Shown: one piece after another, positions 23,568 through 30,833 of the stretch
How positions within the stretch are numbered: position 1 is the first letter of the stretch
Layout of the letters: each line of letters starts with the position of its first letter
Assembly: GCA_034668825.1 (NCBI GenBank)
Contig: JAXDOR010000043.1
Location: forward strand, 1 to 43,922
DNA from: CANKHA01 sp034668825
GTDB taxonomy: Bacteria > Pseudomonadota > Alphaproteobacteria > Rhizobiales > Xanthobacteraceae
DNA length: 43,922 nt
Reading direction: 5' to 3'
Notes under the pieces: model-generated
The model's database searches: none
Seen by the model: the letters and a program-made list of their open reading frames with translations, nothing else
Told to the model about the DNA's origin: nothing
Translations under genes and position numbers: made by a program

Positions 23568-24566
23568 TCAGCGCAATGGTGCGGCAGCCCGTTGTAACCG
23601 ATCATTGATCGCTTCGCCGAGTCCTTCGTGTGGCACTGGCATAACGACAATGGTAGTTGCCCCGGCGGCATCCAGCGCACGCAAATGCGAAAACAAATTC
23701 GCCGCCGCTTCAACCACATCGTCAGCGGGCGAAAGATTCAGCATGGCGACCGCCCGTTCGGCGCCTTGTGGAAGCTCCCGCCCAAAAGCGAGCAGGGCTT
23801 CGTTCGTGCCGACCGACGTAGCGTCGAGCCGCAGCCGCGTCTTCGGCGCGTAGTGCGAAGCTAGCATTCCCGGCGCGAGTGGGGCTTCGCCTTCGTCCGC
23901 CGCATCGATCGTGTGCGACGGTTCGGCAAGCTTGCGCCCGAGAACACTTTCGATTGCCTGGCGTGTCAGCCCGCCCGGCCGCAGTAGGACGGGCTCGCCG
24001 AGGCAGGCGACAATGGTGGATTCCAGCCCAACGGAAGTGGGTCCGCCGTCGATCACAAGATCGATCCGCCCGCGCAGGTCAGCAAGCACATGCGCGGCGG
24101 TGGTCGGCGACAGATGGCCGGAACGGTTCGCGGAAGGCGCGACGACCGGCTTGCCAAAGGCGGCGATCAAGCTGCGCGCCACTGGATGATTGGGCACGCG
24201 CACGGCAATGCTGTCGAGACCGGCGGTGGCGAGGTCCGCGACTGGGCAATCGGATGTCTTCGGCAGCACCAGCGTCAGCGGTCCCGGCCAAAAGGCGGCG
24301 GCGAGCTGTTCGGCGGCGGCATCGAAGCGGGCCAGCCGTCGCGCCGCGGCGATATCGGCCACATGGGCGATCAGCGGATTAAACGACGGTCGGCCCTTGG
24401 CGGCATAGAGCTTGGCGACCGCCTGCCCATTGGTGGCATCGCCGCCGAGGCCGTAAACCGTCTCGGTTGGAAAGGCGACCAGCCCGCCCGCGGCGAGGCA
24501 CCGCGCCGCCGCTTCGATGCCAGTCGCATCGGGCTTGATCACGCGCGTCAACGGCTCAGCCGACAT
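23568..24566 (-). CDS. tsaC: L-threonylcarbamoyladenylate synthase, Sua5 type
   Basis: Sua5/TsaC makes threonylcarbamoyl-AMP from threonine, bicarbonate and ATP for the universal t6A37 tRNA modification. The 332-residue length includes the YrdC domain (about 10-205; GGLVAFPTETVYGLGGDA, KGRPSFNPL at 57-65, PSANRSGHLSPTTA, VLRPGGLTRQ-like turn) and the extra Sua5 C-terminal domain (about 225-332), after the linker LAPGMLASHYAPKTRLRL. The ATG at 24566 opens MSAEPLTRVIKPDATGI, the expected length. The oxidase follows by 16 nt and the GSDH-like gene lies 44 nt upstream, all leftward. Confidence 0.95.
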   Translation of the reverse strand: MSAEPLTRVIKPDATGIEAAARCLAAGGLVAFPTETVYGLGGDATNGQAVAKLYAAKGRPSFNPLIAHVADIAAARRLARFDAAAEQLAAAFWPGPLTLVLPKTSDCPVADLATAGLDSIAVRVPNHPVARSLIAAFGKPVVAPSANRSGHLSPTTAAHVLADLRGRIDLVIDGGPTSVGLESTIVACLGEPVLLRPGGLTRQAIESVLGRKLAEPSHTIDAADEGEAPLAPGMLASHYAPKTRLRLDATSVGTNEALLAFGRELPQGAERAVAMLNLSPADDVVEAAANLFSHLRALDAAGATTIVVMPVPHEGLGEAINDRLQRAAAPLR

Positions 24567-24610
24567 GCCGCGCCCGTGCGGTTCGTGAAATTGATCGGCG
24601 CGCGTATTGG

Positions 24611-25993
24611 TCAGCGTGCCGACGCGCGCGTGGAATGCGACACCCGCCAGATCGTGCCGTTGCCGTCTTCGGAGAACAACAGCGCGCCGTCCTTGGCCAC
24701 GGTGACGCCGACGGGGCGGCCCCAGACATTGGCGTCATTGATGACAAAGCCGGTGACGAAATCCTCGAATTCACCGGTCGGTACGCCGTCCTTCATGATG
24801 ACGCGGATGATCTTGTAGCCGAGGCGCTTGTGCCGGTTCCACGAGCCATGTTCCGCGGCGAAAATCTGGCCTTTGTATTCCGCCGGGAATTGCTCGCCGT
24901 TGTAGAACGTCATTTGCAGCGACGCCGAATGCGGCTGCAAAAGAACATCCGGCACCGTTACCTTGTCCTTGAGATCGGGCCGCGCATTCTTGTGGCGCGG
25001 GTCTTCATGCGCGCCAATGTAATACCAGGGCCAGCCGTAGAAGGCGCCTTCCTTCACCCGCGTGATGTAGTCGGGCGGCAAGTCGTCGCCGAGCAGGTCG
25101 CGCTCGTTGGTGGAGCAATAAAGATCCCCATTGGTGGGATTGATATCCATGCCGACGCAATTGCGGATACCGGTAGCGAAGATCCGCCGGTTCTTGCCTT
25201 GCGGATCGAATACCAAAACGTCCGCGCGCTCGGTTTCCGCGCCCCAGGTAGCGCCCAAGGGATGTTCCGCGATCTGTTTCTGCAACGCCGCCGGATCGAG
25301 CTTCGGCATGTCCTCGGCGACATTGGTGGCCGAACCCACCGACACGAACATCCTGCTGCCGTCCTTGGAGAAGACGAGATCGCGGGTCCAGTGTGGACGA
25401 TCGGCGGTTGGCAACTTGGCGACGATGACTTCCGCCGCGCCGCGCGCCTTCAGATCGCCGTCCTGATACGGAAAGCGCACCACCGAGCCGCTGTTGGCGA
25501 CATAGACCCATTCCGGCTTGCTGTTGTTCGGATAGAAATTGATGCCGAAGGGCCGTTCGAGGCCGGTGGCGAAGATTTCCATCTTCTCGGCGCTGGCGCC
25601 GTCCGCGCTTGGACGCAGCACACGGATTTGTCCCTTGTCGCTTTCGGCGACGAAAATGTCGCCGTTCGGTGCCGTCCGCATCAGCCGCGGCTTGTCGAGG
25701 CCCTTGGCGAAAAGCTTCACGTCGAATCCCGGTGGCGCCTTGAGCTGCCCGCCGCCCGGATTGACCACGACCTCGACGCGGTTGCGGATCGACTCCGTGG
25801 TGAAGGGGGCGGGAAGATCGCCCGCTTTAATGTGCCGCCGCACGCCCGGCGCTTCCGCGGTCCAGTCGCTGAAGGCGGCCTTGCCGGTCAAAACGCTGCC
25901 GGGTTGCGCCGAGTTGCTCTGGGCGCTGGCCGAAGTCGACTGGGCAAGGGGTGCGAGCAAAAGCGCAGCAGCAAAGAGCCGGATCGGCAGCAT
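24611..25993 (-). CDS. Sorbosone-dehydrogenase-family beta-propeller protein
   Basis: This 460-residue exported protein has a signal peptide (MLPIRLFAAALLLAPLAQSTSASAQ) and a six-bladed propeller of the glucose/sorbosone dehydrogenase family (GSDH), which often uses PQQ to oxidise sugars in the periplasm. Typical segments are GLDKPRLMRTAPNGDIFVAESDKGQIRVL, TRDLVFSKDGSRMFVSVGS, RIFATGIRNCVGMDINP, GWPWYYIGAHEDPRHK, and IFAAEHGSWNRHKRLGYKIIRV with NVWGRPVGVTVAKDGALLFSEDGNGTIWRV at the end. Cofactor residues cannot be assigned by eye, so activity is uncertain. The three haem-propeller genes start about 0.4 kb away on the other strand. Confidence 0.88.
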   Translation of the reverse strand: MLPIRLFAAALLLAPLAQSTSASAQSNSAQPGSVLTGKAAFSDWTAEAPGVRRHIKAGDLPAPFTTESIRNRVEVVVNPGGGQLKAPPGFDVKLFAKGLDKPRLMRTAPNGDIFVAESDKGQIRVLRPSADGASAEKMEIFATGLERPFGINFYPNNSKPEWVYVANSGSVVRFPYQDGDLKARGAAEVIVAKLPTADRPHWTRDLVFSKDGSRMFVSVGSATNVAEDMPKLDPAALQKQIAEHPLGATWGAETERADVLVFDPQGKNRRIFATGIRNCVGMDINPTNGDLYCSTNERDLLGDDLPPDYITRVKEGAFYGWPWYYIGAHEDPRHKNARPDLKDKVTVPDVLLQPHSASLQMTFYNGEQFPAEYKGQIFAAEHGSWNRHKRLGYKIIRVIMKDGVPTGEFEDFVTGFVINDANVWGRPVGVTVAKDGALLFSEDGNGTIWRVSHSTRASAR

Positions 25994-26132
25994 GACCGTT
26001 TCTCCCTGGATCGGCTTTTAATGTTGCAGCCAGTCTATTCCCGTCGGCCGACCATGTCCAAAAGAATGGCCCCGGCGAGGGAAGCTGCCGAGCAAATTTC
26101 CGGCATTTAGCCGCTGGATAACGAGGGCGGAG

Positions 26133-26209
26133 TGGTCGGAGTGGCAGGATTTGAACCTGCGACCCCCACGTCCCGAACGTGGTGCGCTACCAGACTGCGC
26201 TACACTCCG
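26133..26209 (-). tRNA. tRNA-Pro (anticodon CGG)
   Basis: A 77-nt cloverleaf on the minus strand, including an encoded CCA. The acceptor arms CGGAGTG / CACTCCG pair over 7 bp, the anticodon stem CCACG / CGTGG frames the loop TTCGGGA (anticodon CGG), and the T loop TTCAAAT is standard. Just outside the 3' end the sequence CGGAGTGG is repeated in tandem (26128-26135 and 26137-26144), so a second copy of part of the acceptor arm follows CCA. Confidence 0.97.
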
Positions 26210-26314
26210 ACTGAAGGCCGGACTTATAGCGGCGAGCCCAACGGGCTGCAAGCATTGGTGGTCACAAGAACTATTTTGCATCGAGCCAAAGCCGCAACGG
26301 CGCCTAGTCAATAC

Positions 26315-26337
26315 GCGAAAAACATTTCGTTTTTTGC
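26315..26337. promoter_or_regulatory. Inverted repeat upstream of haem-propeller gene 1
   Basis: GCGAAAAAC (26315-26323) faces GTTTTTTGC (26329-26337) across 5 nt; eight pairs are Watson-Crick and one is G-T. It lies 52 nt before the start of the first propeller gene, in an AT-rich segment. It may be an operator. The following GCATAAT (26347-26353) could be a -10, but no good -35 is visible. Confidence 0.4.
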
Positions 26338-26389
26338 AAACCTCATGCATAATTCGCCCAAAGAGCTAAATATAAACGGGAGGTCACCC

Positions 26390-28051
26390 ATGCGATCTAA
26401 TAGGCCTTTGCTTCTGGCCGGCATCAGCCTTGTCGCTTTGTTTCTCCCAGCCCCCGCCACGCAGGCGCAAAATACGTCGGCCTTATCCGGCCAGGTTTCT
26501 TCCGCCGAAGATCCGGTGATGGAAGGCGTCATTGTCGGCGCCAAGAAACAAGGTTCCAACGTCACCGTCAGCGTCGTCACCGACGACAAAGGAAAATTCA
26601 GTTTCCCCGCCAACCGGCTTGAGCCGGCGAAATACACGATCTCCATCCGGGCGGCGGGCTACAATCTCGAGGGTCCGAAGGAAGTGGAGGTACCCGCGAG
26701 CGGCGGCACCGCCGACGTGAAGCTGAGCAAGACAAAAAATCTCGCCGCGCAGCTCTCCAACGCGGAGTGGCTGGTGAGCGCGCCCGGCACCGACAGGCAG
26801 AAGGCTTTTCTCGGCAGCTGCGTTGGCTGCCACACGCTGCAGCGCATCTTCATGTCCAGCTACACGGCGGAGGAGTGGCCGGCGATATTTCAGCGCATGG
26901 GGCTTTATTCACCCGGCAGCCAAGTGACCCGCCCGCAATTGATACCGGCCGGCGGCCCGAGGTCCGAGCGCGAGCGCGTCCGTCCCGAGATCGCCAAGGC
27001 CGCAGCCGAGTGGCTCGCGAGCGTCAACATGAGCAACGGCGAGCGCAGCTATCCCCTTAAAACCATCCCGCGTCCGAAGGGCCAAGCCACTAAGGTCATC
27101 TATACGGAATGGGATCTGCCGCGGAAGGAATCCCAGCCGCATGACGTGATCCTGGATAAGGATGGTCAGGCTTGGTATTCGGATTTCGCTTTCCAATTCA
27201 TCGGCACGCTCGATCCGAAAACCGGCAAGGTGGCCGAGTATCCGCTGCCGGTGATGAAAGCCAACTCTCCAGTCGGCAGCCTGCAGATTTCACAAGATCA
27301 TCAGGGCAACTTCTGGCTTGCGAACATGTATCAAGCTGGCCTGATCAAGTTCGATCCCAAGACCAAACAAGCCAAAGCTTATCCCTATCCCGACGAGTGG
27401 CAGACGCCGAGCACGCAGTCCACGATGGTGGCGGCGCAAAACTCCGGCGTGGACGGCAAGATCTGGACCAACAATCAGGAAGTGCACAAACTCTACCGGT
27501 TCGACATCGCCACCGAGAAATACGAGGACAAGGGTGTCGCGACCGACGCCAAGGGCGAGCACATTAGCGCCTACGGCATTCCATCGGACAGTCAAAACAA
27601 TGTCTGGCTGCTTGAGCAGGGCAACACCCGCATCGGCCTGCTCGATGCCAAGACCAATGTCGCCAAGATCTACGCCACCCCGATCGCCAATTCGAAGCCG
27701 CGTCGCGGCCGCGTCGATTCGGAAGATCGTCTCTGGTTCGCGGAATTCGGCGGCAACGCCATCGGCATGTTCGATCCGAAGACCGAGAAGATCACCGAGT
27801 GGAAAATCCCGACGCCGTATAGCGCTCCCTACGACGCCGAAGTCGACAAGAACGGCCGCGCCTGGACCGGCTCGATGAACAACGACTTCGTATCCCGCGT
27901 CGATGCCAAGAGCGGCGACATCGTCGAATATCTGCTGCCGAGGCCGACGAACATCCGGCGCGTCTTCGTTGACAACACCGGGCAGCAGCCGGCGCTTTGG
28001 GCCGGCAGCAACCACGGCGCCTCCATCGTCAAGATCGAGCCGCTCGACTGA
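26390..28051 (+). CDS. Exported haem-binding Vgb-like beta-propeller, copy 1
   Basis: This 553-residue protein has a signal peptide (cleavage near ATQAQ), then a carboxypeptidase-regulatory-like beta-sandwich (about 30-115; SGQVSS, DDKGKFSFPANRLEPAKYTISIRAAGYNLEGPK). A single-haem c-type segment follows, with CVGCH at 144-148 and a possible axial Met170 (FQRMGLYSPGS). The rest (about 225-553) is a streptogramin-lyase-like (Vgb, COG4257) propeller with blades such as IPSDSQNNVWLLEQGNTRIGLLD and SKPRRGRVDSEDRLWFAEFGGNAIGMFDPKTEKITEW. It probably acts in the periplasm. The family has no assigned reaction, and lyase activity is doubtful. The ATG at 26390 has GGGAGG 6 nt upstream. Two paralogues follow. 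Confidence 0.85.
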   Translation: MRSNRPLLLAGISLVALFLPAPATQAQNTSALSGQVSSAEDPVMEGVIVGAKKQGSNVTVSVVTDDKGKFSFPANRLEPAKYTISIRAAGYNLEGPKEVEVPASGGTADVKLSKTKNLAAQLSNAEWLVSAPGTDRQKAFLGSCVGCHTLQRIFMSSYTAEEWPAIFQRMGLYSPGSQVTRPQLIPAGGPRSERERVRPEIAKAAAEWLASVNMSNGERSYPLKTIPRPKGQATKVIYTEWDLPRKESQPHDVILDKDGQAWYSDFAFQFIGTLDPKTGKVAEYPLPVMKANSPVGSLQISQDHQGNFWLANMYQAGLIKFDPKTKQAKAYPYPDEWQTPSTQSTMVAAQNSGVDGKIWTNNQEVHKLYRFDIATEKYEDKGVATDAKGEHISAYGIPSDSQNNVWLLEQGNTRIGLLDAKTNVAKIYATPIANSKPRRGRVDSEDRLWFAEFGGNAIGMFDPKTEKITEWKIPTPYSAPYDAEVDKNGRAWTGSMNNDFVSRVDAKSGDIVEYLLPRPTNIRRVFVDNTGQQPALWAGSNHGASIVKIEPLD

Positions 28052-28058
28052 CAGATAA

Positions 28059-28082
28059 CGCCCGGGTCCTGCAACCCTGGCG
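28059..28082 (+). terminator. Weak hairpin between propeller genes 1 and 2
   Basis: CGCCCGGGT (28059-28067) pairs with ACCCTGGCG (28074-28082) except for one C-T mismatch, with a 6-nt loop, seven bases after the stop codon. Only CTTTAG follows, so it is at best a weak or Rho-assisted terminator, or an mRNA-stabilising hairpin. Confidence 0.4.
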
Positions 28083-28136
28083 CTTTAGCCGCGCGCAGAC
28101 GCGGAAACAAAAAAATTAAACTTCAGGGAGCTCGTC

Positions 28137-29810
28137 ATGCGACGCAAGCAGCGATTGCTCTTCCTAACGGCAATCCTTGCAGCCATTTTGCTGCAGAGTT
28201 CGACGGCGGCGCGCGCGCAAAACGCTGCGGCCCTTAGCGGGCAAGTCTCCTCTCCGGTCGAGCCGGTGATGGAAGGCGTCATCGTCGGCGCCAAGAAACA
28301 AGGCTCCAACATCACCGTGAGCGTCGTCAGCGACGACAAAGGCAAGTTCAGCTTCCCTGCCGGCCGCCTGGAGCCGGGTCATTACACGCTTTCCGTCCGT
28401 GCCATCGGCTTCGATCTGCAAAGTCCGAAGGAAATCGATGTGCCTGCGGCGGGCGGCGCGACGGCGGACGTCAAGCTCGACAAGACCAAAAATCTTGAGA
28501 AGCAGCTCTCCAACGCCGAATGGATCATGAGCGCGCCGGGCACCGACAAGCAAAAGAGCTATCTGACCAACTGCGTCGGTTGCCACAACTTGCAGCGTCC
28601 GATGTTTTCCGCTCATAACGCCGAGGAGTTCCTCGAGCTGTTTGCGCGAATGGCCTCTTACTCGTCGGGCAGTACGCCGCTTAACTTTCAGCGGCTGTTT
28701 GTCGATGGCGAGCGCGTCCGCGTCCGCGAGCAGGAAGGCGAGGCCAGCAAGGCCCGAGCGGAATTCCTGGCCAGCATCAATCTGAGCAACTCGCCGACCC
28801 GGCCCTATCCGCTGAAGACGCTGCCGCGGCCCACGGGCCGGGCGACCCACGTCATCTACACCACCTACGATCTGCCGCGAAAGATAGCGGAGCCGCATGA
28901 CGTGGTCCTCACCGCCGACGGCCATGCTTGGTATTCGGATTTCGGCAGCGCCGTCGTCGGCGAACTCGATCCCAAGACCGGCAAGGTGGCGGAATATCCG
29001 CTTCCGATCCTTAAACCGAAGGCGCCAAAGGGCTCGCTCAACCTCGCTGTCGATCCGAAGGGCAATCTCTGGATTGCCATGATGATGCAAGGCGGGCTGG
29101 CGAAGATCGATCCGAAGACCAAGGAGATCACGCCCTATCCTTTCCCGGTGCAGGACCAGTCGAACAGCACCTATGCGTCGATGGTGTCGCCGCAGCATTC
29201 GGACGCCGATGGCGTTATCTGGACCGGCGATCAAAGCCTGCATTCGCTTTATAAATTCCATACCGACACCGGCACGTATGAAAGGATGGGCGTCGCCACC
29301 TCCGCCGACGGCAAGAAGATCAGCGGCTACGGCATGCCGACGGACTCGCAGAACCGGCCCTATATTCTGGAGTTTCAGAACACGCGCATCGGGCGGGTCG
29401 ATCCGAAGACCAACGTCACCACCATTTGGACGGTGCCGTTCGGCAACACCAAGCCACGGCGCGGACGCGTGGATTCCCAGGACCGGCTCTGGTTCGCCGC
29501 CTTCGGCAGCAATGGCATCGGCATGTTCGATCCGAACGCCGAGAAATTCACGGAGTGGAAGCCGCCGACACCATGGAGCGCGCCGTATGACGCGGAAGCC
29601 GACAAGAACGGCGAGGTATGGGCGGGCTCGATGCTCAATGACCGCCTCTCCCGCCTCGATCCGAAAACCGGGAATTTTGTCGACTACCTCCTGCCCGGGC
29701 AATTCACCAATATCCGCCGCGTCTTCATCGACAACAAAGCCGAGCGGCCGGAACTTTGGATCGGCGACAATCACGGTGCCAACATTATTCATGTCGAGCC
29801 GCTCGACTAA
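28137..29810 (+). CDS. Exported haem-binding Vgb-like beta-propeller, copy 2
   Basis: This 557-residue paralogue of copy 1 has the same order of parts: signal peptide (MRRKQRLLFLTAILAAILLQSS...), beta-sandwich (MEGVIVGAKKQGSN, DDKGKFSFPAGRLEPGHYTLSVRA), haem motif CVGCH at 146-150 with candidate Met172 (FARMASYSSGS), and the propeller. Its helical link region differs (NAEEFLELFARM; ERVRVREQEGEASKARAEF), and the propeller ends LWIGDNHGANIIHVEPLD. A GGGAGCT lies 7 nt before the ATG. It lies 85 nt after copy 1, on the same strand. The long antisense reading frame inside it is a codon-bias shadow. The function is unknown. Confidence 0.85.
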   Translation: MRRKQRLLFLTAILAAILLQSSTAARAQNAAALSGQVSSPVEPVMEGVIVGAKKQGSNITVSVVSDDKGKFSFPAGRLEPGHYTLSVRAIGFDLQSPKEIDVPAAGGATADVKLDKTKNLEKQLSNAEWIMSAPGTDKQKSYLTNCVGCHNLQRPMFSAHNAEEFLELFARMASYSSGSTPLNFQRLFVDGERVRVREQEGEASKARAEFLASINLSNSPTRPYPLKTLPRPTGRATHVIYTTYDLPRKIAEPHDVVLTADGHAWYSDFGSAVVGELDPKTGKVAEYPLPILKPKAPKGSLNLAVDPKGNLWIAMMMQGGLAKIDPKTKEITPYPFPVQDQSNSTYASMVSPQHSDADGVIWTGDQSLHSLYKFHTDTGTYERMGVATSADGKKISGYGMPTDSQNRPYILEFQNTRIGRVDPKTNVTTIWTVPFGNTKPRRGRVDSQDRLWFAAFGSNGIGMFDPNAEKFTEWKPPTPWSAPYDAEADKNGEVWAGSMLNDRLSRLDPKTGNFVDYLLPGQFTNIRRVFIDNKAERPELWIGDNHGANIIHVEPLD

Positions 29811-30317
29811 GGGTCCATTCGATCCTGCGAAGGCTGTCTCTAAACACGACCTCGGCATTCTGCTGGGTAATGCACTCGGGGCTCTGGAAGGAAATCACCG
29901 GCGCTATCCTTCAGGCGGCGCGCTCTTCCCCATCGAAACATACGTGATCGTACAAAATGTGGAGGATATCCCGCGCGGCGTACATCATTATCGCTCGCAT
30001 GCACACGTTCTTGAACATCTTTGGGAAATCGAGACCTCAGAAGATCTATTTATCCCGGCTGCAAAATGGCCAGCAGCGCACCGGCGATTATCTTCCTTAC
30101 GGCATGTTGGAAGCGCAATTATAAAAAATATGGTGACTTTGGATATATGCTCGGCATGCTCGAAGCCGGACATATGGGGCAAAATATTCTCCTAGCGGTA
30201 ACGGCGCTCGATCTCAACGCCTGCCCGCTCAGAGGCTTCGTTGATGAAACAGTATCGCGTATTTTGGACATTGATGCAGCTATCGAACAACCGGTCTATG
30301 CGATCGCGCTAGGGTAA
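29791..30317 (+). pseudogene. Decayed SagB-type nitroreductase (ThcOx/SagB dehydrogenase)
   Basis: Two pieces of one gene lie in different frames. The first (to about 30060) reads LGILLGNALGAL, RRYPSGGALFPIETYVIVQNVEDIPRGVHHYRSHAHVLEHL; the second (about 30070-30317) reads APAIIFLTACW, KKYGDFGYMLGMLEAGHMGQNILLAVTALDLNACPLRGF and ends YAIALG. These match the central and C-terminal parts of SagB-type FMN-dependent nitroreductases, which oxidise thiazoline or oxazoline rings in peptide natural products or have other redox roles. The N-terminal FMN-binding helix (the RRSxRxF part) is absent and a one-base frameshift separates the pieces, so it is dead. The GC content is visibly lower than in its neighbours, suggesting foreign origin. 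30318-30371 shows nothing. Confidence 0.8.
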
Positions 30318-30371
30318 AAATAAAAAAAGGGAGACCGAAGCCCCCCATTAACGTCCCGCACGTCCGCTGAA

Positions 30372-30656
30372 TTAACGGCCTACCCGCTGTTGCCTTCTGG
30401 ATTTTTCTTGCGAGTCCAGCTGGTTCCAGGTTTGAGTATTGCGCTTTTCAGTCCTGACAGCTTCTGCGTGATTCTGATTGATGATTGCCCATTTTGCGTA
30501 GCACGCTTGAGCATTCGCAAGATTAGGGTTGCGCCACCAGGTGGCATCACACTTTGCCATGCAAAGTTTGTCGCATTTCGCATTTGCCGAGGTTGCCGGT
30601 AACAGCAGCATCAGCGTGGCAAGCAACGGCAGAAAGATAGCGCTCTTTTTCCACAT
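30372..30656 (-). CDS. Small Cys-rich exported protein
   Basis: This protein of about 94 residues has a signal peptide (KSAIFLPLLATLMLLLPATSANA) and a mature Cys-rich head, CDKLCMAKCDATWW, then ACYAKWAIINQNH, followed by a polar, basic tail ending RRQQRVGR. The four Cys suggest disulfides or metal binding. Four ATG codons stand in a row; the Shine-Dalgarno GGAGGA directly abuts the first (30665), so the third or fourth (30656 used here) is best spaced. It is on the opposite strand to its neighbours and overlaps none. I recognise no family. Confidence 0.65.
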   Translation of the reverse strand: MWKKSAIFLPLLATLMLLLPATSANAKCDKLCMAKCDATWWRNPNLANAQACYAKWAIINQNHAEAVRTEKRNTQTWNQLDSQEKSRRQQRVGR

Positions 30657-30715
30657 CATCATCATTCCTCCGGATGGGACGAATCGACCGCCGGACGCTC
30701 TCGATCACTGTAAGT

Positions 30716-30747
30716 ATTATACACTAATATATATGTCTCGGTGTCAA
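30716..30747 (-). promoter_or_regulatory. Candidate promoter of the Cys-rich protein gene
   Basis: On the minus strand a perfect -35 TTGACA (30742-30747) and a perfect -10 TATAAT (30716-30721) are 20 nt apart, longer than the usual 17. The AT-rich spacer holds a CATATATAT run, so a closer -10 (TGTATA, 18 nt) is possible. This is the strongest sigma-70-like site seen in the cluster. Confidence 0.5.
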
Positions 30748-30833
30748 TCATCGGGAAGAACGCGGCCTCTAGGCTTTTCCAAGTGCTCCGAAAGGTGCAA
30801 ACTCTCGCTCAATAATAATCCAGGGAGGTAATT

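Noticed and set aside
24635..26110. 491-codon frame antisense to the sorbosone-dehydrogenase-like gene
   Set aside because: A shadow of high-GC third positions; the real gene has a signal peptide and family motifs.
28164..29858. 564-codon frame antisense to propeller copy 2
   Set aside because: A similar but shorter antisense frame appears in copies 1 and 3, as expected from shared codon bias; no domain is seen.
29791..30317. Active peptide-modification (RiPP) cluster
   Set aside because: The SagB-like gene is truncated and frameshifted, and no cyclodehydratase, precursor or transporter gene is present.
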